Of a stretch of DNA of 48,075 nt, positions 1 through 8,622 are shown one piece after another. The translations under genes were made by a program, and so were the position numbers. Where the stretch lies: NCBI GenBank assembly GCA_945897085.1, contig CAMDEU010000007.1, positions 1 to 48,075 on the forward strand, given 5' to 3'. The notes beneath the pieces were generated by a model, which did not search any database, was not told where the DNA came from, and saw only the letters and a program-made list of their open reading frames with translations. The stretch comes from Spirosoma fluviale (GTDB lineage: Bacteria; Bacteroidota; Bacteroidia; Cytophagales; Cyclobacteriaceae). Position 1 is the first letter of the stretch. Every line of letters starts with the position of its first letter.

Positions 1-93
1 AACTCCTTTGCCCGCTGCGTGAAATCAGGAGATTACAAGGAAGGTACTTCTGCATTTTTGGAGAAAAGAAAGCCTGTCTTCCGTGGAGAGTAA
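1..93 (+). CDS. Enoyl-CoA hydratase/isomerase family protein, C-terminal end (partial)
   Basis: The first 30 codons run in frame to a TAA at 91-93. The peptide ends with a typical crotonase tail: a short helix, then EGTSAFLEKRKPVFRGE. In the crotonase superfamily (fatty acid beta-oxidation and related CoA chemistry) the C-terminal helix carries a very similar EG..AFLEKR.P.F motif, so the family call rests on that alone. No catalytic residues lie inside the window. The stop abuts the next gene, whose ATG is 15 nt downstream, so the two may be co-transcribed. A specific substrate cannot be named. Confidence 0.7.
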   Translation, partial: NSFARCVKSGDYKEGTSAFLEKRKPVFRGE

Positions 94-108
94 GTGATCC
101 AGCAACCC

Positions 109-1608
109 ATGGGCACACTAAAAAAACTCGCAGGACAAACCGCCATCTATGGCCTAAGTAGCATTTTAGGGCGCTCCATCAATTTTTTATTGATCATCGT
201 TTATACTGGGTACCTGAGTAAGGCGGACCTCGGTGCATTTACGGGTATCTATGCCTTGATTGGATTTTTGAATATTGTCTTTACTTATGGCATGGAAACC
301 GCCTTTTTCAGGTTTTCGACTGGAAAAAACCAAGATCCTAGCCGGGTATATCACAACTCTCAATCCCTACTAATTTTATCTAGCCTCGTTTTGGGCTCAG
401 GAATCTACCTAGCAGCTCCTGCCTTAGCCCAGCTGATGAACTATCCTGGCCAAGCCTACTTGTTTCAGTGGACAGCATTATTGCTTGCCTTCGATGCCGT
501 TTTGGCGATTCCTTTTGCCAAACTCAGACTTGAAAACAAGGCCAAAACCTTCGCAGGAGCCAAATTGATCAATATCTTTCTGAATGTAGCATTCAACCTA
601 CTTTTCTTGATTTGGATACCTGAATGGATTGAGAAGGGTGTGGTTTCCGAAGGAGTTTTGGGCTATCAATCTACTTGGGGAGTGGAATACATTCTCCTGT
701 CCAACCTACTTGCCAATGGCTTAATTATTCCCTTTGTGTGGTGGAAAGCAGGATTCTTTTCTTTCCGTTTGGAGAAGGAAATTCTTCAGCCCATGTGGGC
801 CTACTCGCTGCCTTTGCTGTTTATGGGATTGGCAGGCGTGACCAATGAACTTATTTCGCGGCTATTGTTTGAGTATGTGCTGCCATTAAACTTTTATCCT
901 GGCCTGAGTAGCCGTGAGGCGGCAGGCATTTTTGGCGCTAATTTCAAGTTAGCCATCTTGATGAACTTGGTCATCCAAGCCTTTAAGTATGCTGCAGAAC
1001 CCTTCTTTTTCAGAGAGTCCAAAGAAAAGGATTCTCCCAAGATGTATGCACAGGTGATGCATGTTTTCATTTTATTCTGCTCCCTACTCATGATCCTAAT
1101 TTCAGTCAACCTGCAGTGGATCGGGCCGCTTTTCTTAAAAGGTGAAGCGTATCAAATGGGATTTTCCATCGTTCCCATGCTGCTGCTAGGCTACCTGCTG
1201 TTGGGAGTTTATTTCAATCTGTCGATCTGGTTTAAACTGACAGACAAAACGAGCTACAGCTTCTGGATTACCTTCTTGGGAGCGGTAGTCAGTGTGGCAG
1301 GAATTGCTTTTTCGGTACCGATCTTGGGTTTTATGGGAGCAGCCCTCAGCACGGTAGCTTGCTACTTGGTGATGGCAACCATTTGCTATTTCTTTGGGCA
1401 AAAATATTACCCTGTCCCCTACCAAACGCACAGAGGCCTAGGGTATCTAATACTAGCCTTTGCCTTGAGTTATGGTGGTTTTTATGTTCAGACTGGGGTC
1501 ATCGGCTTGGATTTGTTGCTCAAAAATTTAGGCGCTCTTATTTTTATAGGCGTAGTATTCCTTGTTGAACGAAAATTCTTCTTGTCACTAATTGGTAAAA
1601 AATCCTAA
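109..1608 (+). CDS. Oligosaccharide flippase (Wzx/MOP superfamily) membrane protein
   Basis: This polytopic membrane protein of about 499 residues starts with LKKLAGQTAIYGLSSILGRS, an N-terminus typical of Wzx/MurJ-like MOP-superfamily polysaccharide transporters in Bacteroidota. Roughly 12-14 hydrophobic segments span the chain, with charged cytoplasmic loops such as FAKLRLENKAKTF. Family members flip undecaprenyl-linked sugar repeat units across the inner membrane for O-antigen or capsule assembly. I chose the ATG at 109; a GTG at 94, directly after the upstream stop, would add MIQQP. No glycosyltransferases sit next to it. Instead it is followed by a TPR protein, a LolB-like lipoprotein and an EnvC-like protein, which suggests an envelope-assembly operon. 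The exact substrate (O-antigen, lipid II or other) is not readable. Confidence 0.8.
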   Translation: MGTLKKLAGQTAIYGLSSILGRSINFLLIIVYTGYLSKADLGAFTGIYALIGFLNIVFTYGMETAFFRFSTGKNQDPSRVYHNSQSLLILSSLVLGSGIYLAAPALAQLMNYPGQAYLFQWTALLLAFDAVLAIPFAKLRLENKAKTFAGAKLINIFLNVAFNLLFLIWIPEWIEKGVVSEGVLGYQSTWGVEYILLSNLLANGLIIPFVWWKAGFFSFRLEKEILQPMWAYSLPLLFMGLAGVTNELISRLLFEYVLPLNFYPGLSSREAAGIFGANFKLAILMNLVIQAFKYAAEPFFFRESKEKDSPKMYAQVMHVFILFCSLLMILISVNLQWIGPLFLKGEAYQMGFSIVPMLLLGYLLLGVYFNLSIWFKLTDKTSYSFWITFLGAVVSVAGIAFSVPILGFMGAALSTVACYLVMATICYFFGQKYYPVPYQTHRGLGYLILAFALSYGGFYVQTGVIGLDLLLKNLGALIFIGVVFLVERKFFLSLIGKKS

Positions 1609-1648
1609 GTTTCCCCGGCGAGCCCTTTCCTTTTCTTCAGCCAAATTG

Positions 1649-3424
1649 ATGAAAAGGCACTATGTTTGCAGCGGTCATTTGAAATTCCATTCTTCAGTGA
1701 GAGTCACTCCCTTTTTTCTTCTTCTTTGCCTCCTTTTTCTGGGTCCAATAGCAGGATTTACACAAAAATCGCTGTCCAGAAAAGAGCTCAAAGCACAAGA
1801 ACTCGAAGCAAATGCAAGCCGTTTTTTTATTGAAGGTGAAAAGGCTTTGGTTCTGGGAGACTTGGAAAAGGCTTACCGGTATTTAGAGAAAGCAAACGAA
1901 TTTTCTCCTGAGCAGCCTGCCATTTCTTACAAACTTGCAGAGGCACTACTGAAGAATAAGCAAGCTGAAAAAGCGCTTCCCTATGCATTGAAAGCAGCAG
2001 CAGGGGATCCACTCAATTCCTATTATGTGTTGCTGGTCGCAGAGATTTATTCAAGTTTAAAGCAGCCCCTTCAATCGGCAGTCTTATTGGAGAAATTAAC
2101 TACTGGATCCACTAAAAACCAACAATACAACTTAGACCTCGCATCTATTTACTTAGATGCCAATGAATTTGACAAGGCCTTGGTAGCCTTGGATCGCGCT
2201 GAAGATTACTATGGAATACGAGAGCCTTTCACGGTACAAAAGCAACGTATTTATCTTCGAAAAAATCAGCTCGGAAAAGCGGTAGAAGAGGGAGAGAAAT
2301 TAATTTCTTCCTTCCCTGGCAACCCAAATTACGTGCTTTCACTTGTGGAAATCTTGTACAATAATGCCAAGTTGGACCAAGCAATTCAGTTGGTCAATAC
2401 GGAAATCAACAAGTATCCCAACCAGCCAGAACTTCAGTTGGCCGCCTACACGCTTTACCAGAAAAAAGGGCAAATCTCACAAGCCAACATCTTTCTTTTG
2501 GAGGCCATTGCTAGTCCAGACTTAGCTCCTGCCTCCAAAGCAGCTGCTTTTCAAGGCCTGTTACAGGAGATGAATACAGCAGAACGAGAAAAGCTGCTCG
2601 ACAAATTGGAGTTCCAACTATTGGTGCAGCATCCAGAGGACGCAGCAGTTTTTGAAGCTATTGGAAATCGAAGAAAAGCAGAAAATAAGTTGGGAGAGGC
2701 GCTCGCGATGTACAAGAAGTCCATAGCCTTTCAACCCAAAAACGAAAAATTATTGGAAGAGGTGATTGTCAACTCTTTTGACGAGGGGAGCAACTATGAG
2801 GAAGTTGCCCGGTTCACAAGTATCGCCATAGAAGAATTCCCAGAAAGTGCTGAATTTTGGTTTTACCAGGGAGCAATTCTTTCTGGACAGAAGAAAGATT
2901 CCTTGGCAGTTCAGGCCTTGGAAACAGCAATCGGATTGAATGAAGGGAAAAATCCACAATTGGAGCAAGTAGCATACAGCACTTTGGGGAATAGCCAGTA
3001 CCAAATGGGTGATCAACCTGCTGCATTCAAGAATTTTGAGAAGGCATTGGCCCTCAATCCAACAGACGAACAGGTCTTGAATAATTATGCCTATTTTCTG
3101 GCTTTAGGCAAGCAAGAATTGGAAAAGGCATTGGATATGGCTCAGCGTGTAGTGAAAAACCATCCTAAAAATGCCACCTACTTAGACACCTTGGCCTGGG
3201 TTTTGTATCAGTTGAAGCGGTATTCGGAAGCGTCTTTGTACCTAGAAGAAGCAATAGAAATCGAGAAAGTGCCTAGTGGCGTATTAATGGAACATTTTGG
3301 GGATGTTTTGTTTCGATTAGGCAAGGTCGAAGAGGCTGTTGGATGGTGGAAAAAGGCACAGGAAAGCCCCGAAGGTTCCGATAAGCTAGCACAGAAAATT
3401 ATTGATCAACAAATCCATGACTAA
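1649..3424 (+). CDS. Secreted tetratricopeptide-repeat protein
   Basis: About 591 residues. After a basic N-terminus there is a hydrophobic signal segment (PFFLLLCLLFLGPIAGF) and then a chain of TPR units, for example AEKALPYALKAAAGDPLNSY, GEALAMYKKSIAFQPKNEK and PAAFKNFEKALALNPTDEQ. The protein is therefore probably periplasmic or held at the outer membrane, acting as a protein-interaction scaffold. I prefer the ATG at 1649, which places the signal peptide near the N-terminus; an ATG at 1592 would add 19 residues and overlap the flippase by 17 nt. The gene overlaps the next lipoprotein gene by 8 nt. The neighbourhood (LolB-like lipoprotein, EnvC-like activator) hints at an envelope-biogenesis scaffold; its partner is unknown. 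Confidence 0.8.
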   Translation: MKRHYVCSGHLKFHSSVRVTPFFLLLCLLFLGPIAGFTQKSLSRKELKAQELEANASRFFIEGEKALVLGDLEKAYRYLEKANEFSPEQPAISYKLAEALLKNKQAEKALPYALKAAAGDPLNSYYVLLVAEIYSSLKQPLQSAVLLEKLTTGSTKNQQYNLDLASIYLDANEFDKALVALDRAEDYYGIREPFTVQKQRIYLRKNQLGKAVEEGEKLISSFPGNPNYVLSLVEILYNNAKLDQAIQLVNTEINKYPNQPELQLAAYTLYQKKGQISQANIFLLEAIASPDLAPASKAAAFQGLLQEMNTAEREKLLDKLEFQLLVQHPEDAAVFEAIGNRRKAENKLGEALAMYKKSIAFQPKNEKLLEEVIVNSFDEGSNYEEVARFTSIAIEEFPESAEFWFYQGAILSGQKKDSLAVQALETAIGLNEGKNPQLEQVAYSTLGNSQYQMGDQPAAFKNFEKALALNPTDEQVLNNYAYFLALGKQELEKALDMAQRVVKNHPKNATYLDTLAWVLYQLKRYSEASLYLEEAIEIEKVPSGVLMEHFGDVLFRLGKVEEAVGWWKKAQESPEGSDKLAQKIIDQQIHD

Positions 3425-4154
3425 CTACCGAATCCTTGCAGCCCTTATGCTGCTCGTATTGAGTTGGGGTTGCGCCAAAAAAACCACTCTAGTTGAGGGT
3501 AATCAGGCCATGGAATCCTTTACGCCTAGTACCACTCAGTTTGGGTACTTACAAGCCAAGGCCAAGCTAGTGCTCGAGGAAGATTCAGGTAAAATCACAC
3601 GTGGAACACTACAATTGCGAGCAAAGAAAGATAGCTTAATTTGGTTTTCACTATCTCCCGGTCTTGGAGTGGAAGCAATTCGAGGTTTACTTAGCCAGGA
3701 AAAAATACAAATTCAGGATCGATTGGGCAAGGAAGATGTGAATATGACTTATCTGGAATTTGAGAAACGTTTTGGAATCAAGTTATCGCTAGGTCTTTTT
3801 CAAAATCTCCTTTGGGGTGATATTCCCTATCCAGCTAGTTTTGAAGATCGGTTGGTCCGCGTTGGGAAAAAATTTGAATTAACTCAAGTCCGCGATAAAG
3901 TTCGCTATTTTAGTAAGGTAGATACACGACACGGAAAGGTGACGGAATTATCGAGTGCAGCTATTACGGGTCAGGGTTCCATTCTGGCAAGTTTTCCAAA
4001 ATTTCAAAACATCCAATCCCAAATTTTTCCCGCAGAGGCATTGATTAAAGTGGCCTTAGAGGAGCCTCCGGGTTCTCAAAATTTTAGGATTTACATCAAC
4101 TGGACTACCTTAGATCCTCAGACAAGTCCCTTAACCTTCCCCTTCCGATTTTAG
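3417..4154 (+). CDS. DUF4292 family lipoprotein, LolB-like
   Basis: About 245 residues with a lipoprotein signal: a hydrophobic stretch ending LVLSWGC, lipid-modified Cys about residue 19. The body matches DUF4292, a Bacteroidota family. By eye it follows the LolB order: an early strand region (YLQAKAKLVLEED), then RAKKDSLIWFSLSPGLGVEAIRG, then a middle segment with EKRFGIKLSLGLFQNLLWGD, resembling the LolB pattern W...PLG...L...G followed by W..G.P. LolB receives lipoproteins from LolA and inserts them in the outer membrane. That role here is inference from pattern and from the operon. The ATG at 3417 lies inside the last codons of the TPR gene (8-nt overlap); an upstream in-frame ATG at 3402 would only lengthen the n-region. 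Confidence 0.75.
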   Translation: MTNYRILAALMLLVLSWGCAKKTTLVEGNQAMESFTPSTTQFGYLQAKAKLVLEEDSGKITRGTLQLRAKKDSLIWFSLSPGLGVEAIRGLLSQEKIQIQDRLGKEDVNMTYLEFEKRFGIKLSLGLFQNLLWGDIPYPASFEDRLVRVGKKFELTQVRDKVRYFSKVDTRHGKVTELSSAAITGQGSILASFPKFQNIQSQIFPAEALIKVALEEPPGSQNFRIYINWTTLDPQTSPLTFPFRF

Positions 4155-4158
4155 TTTT

Positions 4159-5397
4159 ATGAAAAGATTGGCCTGTCTATTTTTCTTCTCTTGCATAGTG
4201 CTGCTCAGCACCACTGTACCTGCCCAAACCAAAAAGTCTAGGGAGCAGCTGGAGAAAGATAAAATTGAAATACAGATCCGATTAAAAGAGTTTGATGCCA
4301 TTCTAAAGCAGACCACAGCTACCAAAAAAACATCGTTGGGTCAGCTGAACGCGATTACTAGTCAGTTTCAAAGTCAAAATCGATTAGTCACCACCTTGGA
4401 TCGAGAAATCAATTTGCTCTCCAATGACATCTTTGAAATTGAAAATGAAATTGGGAGTTTAGAGAAGCAGCTGATTGAGTTGAAGGCAGAGTATTCTCGG
4501 ATGATTTACAATTCATCTAAACTCAATAGAGGGCTTTCGATTGTTGCTTTTGTATTTAGCTCAAGCAATTTCAATCAGCTTTACATGCGATTGAAATACC
4601 TTCGACAGTACACCGAAAGCAGGAAAAAGCAGGCTGAACAAATTGAAAAATTATCCACTGAGCTAGCCAATCAACGCACTCAACTGGATGAAAGAAAGGT
4701 GGACAAAGAAAAAGTGTTGGTGGAGGAAAAGACGGAGAAAGAAAAGCTGGAGGCGATGCGCAAGGAGAAACAAGGCATGGTCAATACGTTAACAAAAAAG
4801 GAAAAGGACATCCAAAAACAGATCACTGCAACTAAAAAACAACAGGAACAGCTGAATCGAATGATTAAATCTGCCATCGAAGCAGAAATTCGTGCTGCAG
4901 AATCTGCTTCTAAAAAAGAGAATAGCACAAGTACCAAAAAAGCAGGAACCAGTATGCCGATGACTCCAGAGGCTGCGGCACTTTCCAGTTCTTTTGCAGG
5001 AAATAAAGGAAAGCTTCCATGGCCTGTTGAAACAGGGATTATCTCACAAGGATATGGGACTTTCCCACACCCTTCCCTAAAAGGAATAACACTTGAAAAC
5101 GACGGAATAGACATTCGTACTCAGCCTAACTCTAATGTTCGGGCGGTATTTGACGGGGTAGTGACCAAAATAACCAGCATCCCTGGCTATGGCAATACCT
5201 TGATTATCAAGCATGGAGAGTACTTCACGATGTATAGCCGACTGAAGTCTATATCCGTGAGTACCGGTCAAAATATCAAAGCAAAGGCCGTCATCGGACA
5301 AGTAGCAACAAATTCTGAAGGAGAGGCAGTAGTTCATTTCCAAACTTGGAAGGGCTTACAAATTATGGACCCTGCAACCTGGATTATAGCCAAATAG
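4159..5397 (+). CDS. EnvC-like murein hydrolase activator (coiled coil + degenerate LytM/M23)
   Basis: 412 residues: a signal peptide (to about residue 22, ...STTVPAQ), two long coiled-coil stretches at about 25-110 and 150-250 rich in K/E/Q, a low-complexity Ser/Thr linker, and a C-terminal LytM (peptidase M23) domain at about 285-412. The zinc site is broken. The usual HxGxD reads N314-D-G-I-D318, the YAHL motif reads YSRL, and the HxH motif has only its second His (H393; V391 replaces the first). EnvC/NlpD-type proteins with dead LytM domains activate amidases rather than cut peptidoglycan, with EnvC's coiled coil docking on FtsEX. Database pipelines often label this family peptidase M23. 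It starts 4 nt after the DUF4292 stop and ends the operon. Confidence 0.85.
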   Translation: MKRLACLFFFSCIVLLSTTVPAQTKKSREQLEKDKIEIQIRLKEFDAILKQTTATKKTSLGQLNAITSQFQSQNRLVTTLDREINLLSNDIFEIENEIGSLEKQLIELKAEYSRMIYNSSKLNRGLSIVAFVFSSSNFNQLYMRLKYLRQYTESRKKQAEQIEKLSTELANQRTQLDERKVDKEKVLVEEKTEKEKLEAMRKEKQGMVNTLTKKEKDIQKQITATKKQQEQLNRMIKSAIEAEIRAAESASKKENSTSTKKAGTSMPMTPEAAALSSSFAGNKGKLPWPVETGIISQGYGTFPHPSLKGITLENDGIDIRTQPNSNVRAVFDGVVTKITSIPGYGNTLIIKHGEYFTMYSRLKSISVSTGQNIKAKAVIGQVATNSEGEAVVHFQTWKGLQIMDPATWIIAK

Positions 5398-5448
5398 GTT
5401 AATTATTCTTACATTCATAAAAAAGATGCATAACAGATGTTGATCTCC

Positions 5449-5478
5449 TTGGGTAAGCGACTGATACTTGTATCTTTG
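5449..5478 (+). promoter_or_regulatory. Bacteroidota-type promoter for tatA-gatA
   Basis: A TTG at 5449-5451, 19 nt of spacer and TATCTTTG at 5471-5478 match the Bacteroidota housekeeping consensus TTG-N19-21-TAnnTTTG exactly. It sits 28 nt upstream of the tatA ATG, in the only sizeable gap between envC and tatA, so it probably starts the tatA-gatA-mltD transcript. Confidence 0.75.
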
Positions 5479-5505
5479 TAATTATAACTTTAAAAGCACA
5501 ACATT

Positions 5506-5703
5506 ATGACTACTCTAGGTTTTCTTCAAAATATTGGGGGAGGTTCGTTAATCCTCATCATTCTTGTGATTCTCCTTTTGTTTGGTGCAAAAAGAATCCC
5601 TGAACTAGCTCGTGGATTAGGACGTGGAATACGTGAATTCAAGGACGCCACCAAGGACATTCAAAATGACCTTGAAGAAGGGATGAAGGACAAGAAAAAA
5701 TAA
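5506..5703 (+). CDS. tatA: Twin-arginine translocase subunit TatA
   Basis: 65 residues with the full TatA/E plan. There is a short N-terminal segment, one transmembrane helix (about residues 13-28, SLILIILVILLLFGAKR), the hinge FGAKRIPELARGLGRGIREFK and a charged amphipathic helix ending KDKKK. TatA forms the size-adjustable pore of the Tat pathway that exports folded proteins with TatC. tatC is not in the window. It has its own promoter and is followed after 17 nt by gatA. Confidence 0.93.
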   Translation: MTTLGFLQNIGGGSLILIILVILLLFGAKRIPELARGLGRGIREFKDATKDIQNDLEEGMKDKKK

Positions 5704-5720
5704 TTTTTAGTCCCATTCTT

Positions 5721-7151
5721 TTGGAAAAGTATCGTTCCTTCGACGAAATCCAATTCGCCTTGAAGAAAGGAGAAAGCGATTGTCGATCGATTGTACAGTA
5801 TTACTTACAAAATATTCAGACGAAGGCGCACCTCAACGCCTTCGTCGAAGTTTATGCCCAATCCGCTCTTGAACAAGCGGCCCAAGTTGACAAGAAAATT
5901 GCTTTGGGAACTGCCGGAAAGCTTGCTGGCATGGTGATTGGCATTAAGGATATCCTCAATTACGAGGGCCATCACTGCACTGCTGGGTCCAAAATCCTAG
6001 AAGGGTACATTTCCCAATACACTGCCACAGCAGTTCAACGGCTTTTGGATGAAGATGCGATTGTCATCGGACGACTCAATTGCGATGAATTTGGGATGGG
6101 TAGTTCCAATGAGCATTCCATCTATGGAAAGGTCTACCAGGAATTAGACCCTACCCGTGTTCCTGGAGGGTCTTCAGGGGGATCGGCAGTAGCTGTGCAG
6201 GCCAACTTATGTACGATTTCCTTGGGTACAGATACGGGTGGATCAGTTCGTCAGCCAGCAGCCTTCACAGGGGTAGTTGGGATGAAGCCTACCTACTCAC
6301 GCGTTTCCCGTTGGGGGCTGATCGCATATGCTTCCTCCTTTGACACCATAGGAGTTTTTTCGACTACTGTTAAGGACAATGCGATGGTCCTTGAGATCAT
6401 GGCAGGCTTTGACGAGAAAGATAGCACCTCTTCCAAAGAGGCGGTAGCATCCTACAGCAAACTTGATTTTCCGAGAGGGACGGTAAAAATTGCTGTTTTG
6501 AAAGAGGCTTTGTATGCAGCGGCATTGCAACCTGAAATCAAACGAAATACTCTGGAAGTAGTCGCAAGGCTAAAAAACAAAGGCTATGACGTTCAAGAAG
6601 TTGAATTCCCACTCTTGAACTATGTGCTCCCCACCTATTACATCCTGACTACGGCCGAGGCAAGCGCAAATTTAGCTCGGTTTGACGGAGTGAAATATGG
6701 GTATCGAGCTCCGCATGCACAAAACCTGGAGCATCTATACAAAGACAGTCGAAGTGAGGGATTTGGAGAGGAAGTCAAGCGGAGAATTATGCTTGGGACA
6801 TTCGTACTTTCTGCCAGCTACCACGATGCTTATTTCACTAAGGCTCAAAAGGTTCGCCGAATAATTAAAGAGCTTACTGAGAAATTATTGACAGATTTTG
6901 ACTACCTTTTACTCCCAACAACTCCAACGACAGCATTTAAATTTGGGGAGCATGGAGACGATCCTGTCTCGATGTATTTGGAAGATTTATTTACCGTACA
7001 GGCCTCTGTATCGGGTGTCCCTGCCCTATCCATTCCCAATGGGAAGGATGATTCAGGAATGCCCATAGGGCTTCAGGTGATTGCAAACTCCTTCAAAGAA
7101 GCGGAATTGTATGCCTTTAGCCACTTTTTAAGTACCTTGACTTTAAATTAG
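5721..7151 (+). CDS. gatA: Asp-tRNA(Asn)/Glu-tRNA(Gln) amidotransferase subunit A
   Basis: 476 residues, normal for GatA. The amidase-signature triad is visible: K76 (GIKDIL), cis-Ser S151 (GGSSGGSA) and nucleophile S175 (GTDTGGSVRQPAAF), with family spacing. GatA releases ammonia from glutamine and, with GatB and GatC, converts misacylated Glu-tRNA(Gln) or Asp-tRNA(Asn) to the correct aminoacyl-tRNA in the cytoplasm. Neither gatB nor gatC is here, common in Bacteroidota where the three genes are scattered. The start codon appears to be TTG at 5721, 17 nt after tatA; no ATG lies in the right place before MEKYRSFDEI, so that start is probable but not certain. Confidence 0.93.
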   Translation: MEKYRSFDEIQFALKKGESDCRSIVQYYLQNIQTKAHLNAFVEVYAQSALEQAAQVDKKIALGTAGKLAGMVIGIKDILNYEGHHCTAGSKILEGYISQYTATAVQRLLDEDAIVIGRLNCDEFGMGSSNEHSIYGKVYQELDPTRVPGGSSGGSAVAVQANLCTISLGTDTGGSVRQPAAFTGVVGMKPTYSRVSRWGLIAYASSFDTIGVFSTTVKDNAMVLEIMAGFDEKDSTSSKEAVASYSKLDFPRGTVKIAVLKEALYAAALQPEIKRNTLEVVARLKNKGYDVQEVEFPLLNYVLPTYYILTTAEASANLARFDGVKYGYRAPHAQNLEHLYKDSRSEGFGEEVKRRIMLGTFVLSASYHDAYFTKAQKVRRIIKELTEKLLTDFDYLLLPTTPTTAFKFGEHGDDPVSMYLEDLFTVQASVSGVPALSIPNGKDDSGMPIGLQVIANSFKEAELYAFSHFLSTLTLN

Positions 7152-7158
7152 CCATTTG

Positions 7159-8535
7159 ATGAAAAACATTATTTTAAGACTATTTTTAGCGAGTGTCGCT
7201 TGTTTTCTTTCTTTAAATCCTAAGGCATTTTCTCAAGAAAGTAAACTCTCGAATTCAGGCCAGCTAGAGGTGATAATGCCGAACTATCAATACGAGTATA
7301 TTCCTGATTTCACTTATGAAGAAGTAGCCGGTCGCATCGAGAAGATGGAGTTAGAGATGGACTTTGAATTAAATGACCGCGTTTTTTCATTTATACAATA
7401 CTTCACCGTACGGAATCGCAATTACCTAAAAATGGTCTTGGCACGGAAGGAGCAGTATTTTCCGATGTATGAAGAAACCATGAAAGACTATGGCATGCCG
7501 GTAGAAATTCAAAACCTATCCATCATTGAATCAGGCTTAGATCCAAAAATCAAATCGCGTGTAGGTGCCATGGGATTATGGCAATTTATGCCTGCCACCG
7601 GACGGCAATATGGCATGCAAGTCAACCTTGATGTGGATGAGCGAATGGATCCAGAAAAATCTACTGAAGCTGCAGCAAAATACCTGAAGGTTCTTTACAA
7701 AATGTTTGGCGACTGGGAAGTAGCCCTTGCAGCGTACAACTGTGGCCCAGGGAATGTTCAAAAAGCGATTCGAAGGTCAGGAGGAAAGAAAACGTTTTGG
7801 GGGATCTATGAATTTTTGCCAAGAGAAACACGAAACTATGTCCCTCAATTTCAGGCCATGCTCTATATTCTCAATCATTTGGAAGAGCACAACCTTCGTT
7901 TAGAAGAGCCTAGTTACCCTTTGGAATATGACCATGTGAATTTTGACCGAGCGTTAAACCTGAATCGTTTAGCCAATCTTTCAGGAATTTGCTTAGCAGA
8001 CCTTGAGAAGTTGAATCCTTCAATTAATAGAGGGAATGTTCCAGAATCAAACCGATCCATGGCTATTCGTATTCCCAAGTCAAAATCATTTTTTATTAGA
8101 GAAAATTTAGCTTGGCTTGGAGATTCTATCGGAAAGAGCACCCCAATTGTTTTGGACCAAAAAGTCACCACTACGAGCGAGGCGAGTTCCACTCGAATCA
8201 GCTACAGAGTAAAGAGTGGTGATATGCTAGGTAAAATTGCCTCTCAACATGGAGTAAGCCTAGAAAAATTAAAAGAATGGAATAAACTCAGGTCCACGGT
8301 CATACACACTGGGCAGGTACTCTACATTTATCCGAAGGGACAGCCGGCCACAACAGAGACAAATTCTCGAGCATTGGCACAAAACACTTCTGGTTCAAAA
8401 ATCTACACGGTTAGACCAGGAGATTCGCTGTGGGTAATTTCACAAAAACACTCCCTCACCATTGACCAAATAAAGAGATTGAACAATCTGAATTCAACCC
8501 AAATCAAACCTGGGCAACGCTTGATTGTGGGCTAA
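7159..8535 (+). CDS. MltD-like membrane-bound lytic murein transglycosylase with two LysM domains
   Basis: 458 residues: a signal peptide (to about residue 26, ...KAFSQ), an SLT transglycosylase domain at about 100-260 with catalytic Glu E124 in SIIESGLDP, then GAMGLWQFMPATGRQYG and the ALAAYNCGPGNV motif, and two LysM domains at about 345-392 and 413-458 (YRVKSGDML..., YTVRPGDSLW...). Such enzymes cleave the MurNAc-GlcNAc bond non-hydrolytically, forming 1,6-anhydro ends, with the LysMs holding glycan. I chose the ATG at 7159; a TTG directly before it is in frame. The gene starts 7 nt after gatA and is probably in the tatA transcript. There is no lipobox Cys, so it is likely a soluble periplasmic enzyme. 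Confidence 0.9.
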   Translation: MKNIILRLFLASVACFLSLNPKAFSQESKLSNSGQLEVIMPNYQYEYIPDFTYEEVAGRIEKMELEMDFELNDRVFSFIQYFTVRNRNYLKMVLARKEQYFPMYEETMKDYGMPVEIQNLSIIESGLDPKIKSRVGAMGLWQFMPATGRQYGMQVNLDVDERMDPEKSTEAAAKYLKVLYKMFGDWEVALAAYNCGPGNVQKAIRRSGGKKTFWGIYEFLPRETRNYVPQFQAMLYILNHLEEHNLRLEEPSYPLEYDHVNFDRALNLNRLANLSGICLADLEKLNPSINRGNVPESNRSMAIRIPKSKSFFIRENLAWLGDSIGKSTPIVLDQKVTTTSEASSTRISYRVKSGDMLGKIASQHGVSLEKLKEWNKLRSTVIHTGQVLYIYPKGQPATTETNSRALAQNTSGSKIYTVRPGDSLWVISQKHSLTIDQIKRLNNLNSTQIKPGQRLIVG

Positions 8536-8622
8536 AAAAAGGCTTTGTTTTCTAGTTTTTTAAAAAAAATTGAAAAAAAACTAAATCCCTTTTTTACACC
8601 TCTTTTTGAAAAAATCCTACTT

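Noticed and set aside
4680-5114. Minus-strand open frame of 144 codons inside the EnvC-like gene
   Set aside because: Ser/Phe-rich reading of the opposite strand of a coiled-coil gene, with no domain and full overlap with a well-supported gene.
8553-8583. A/T-only hairpin (TAGTTTTTT / AAAAAACTA) between mltD and DUF4837
   Set aside because: Has no GC in the stem apart from one pair, so it is unlikely to be stable; not called as a terminator.
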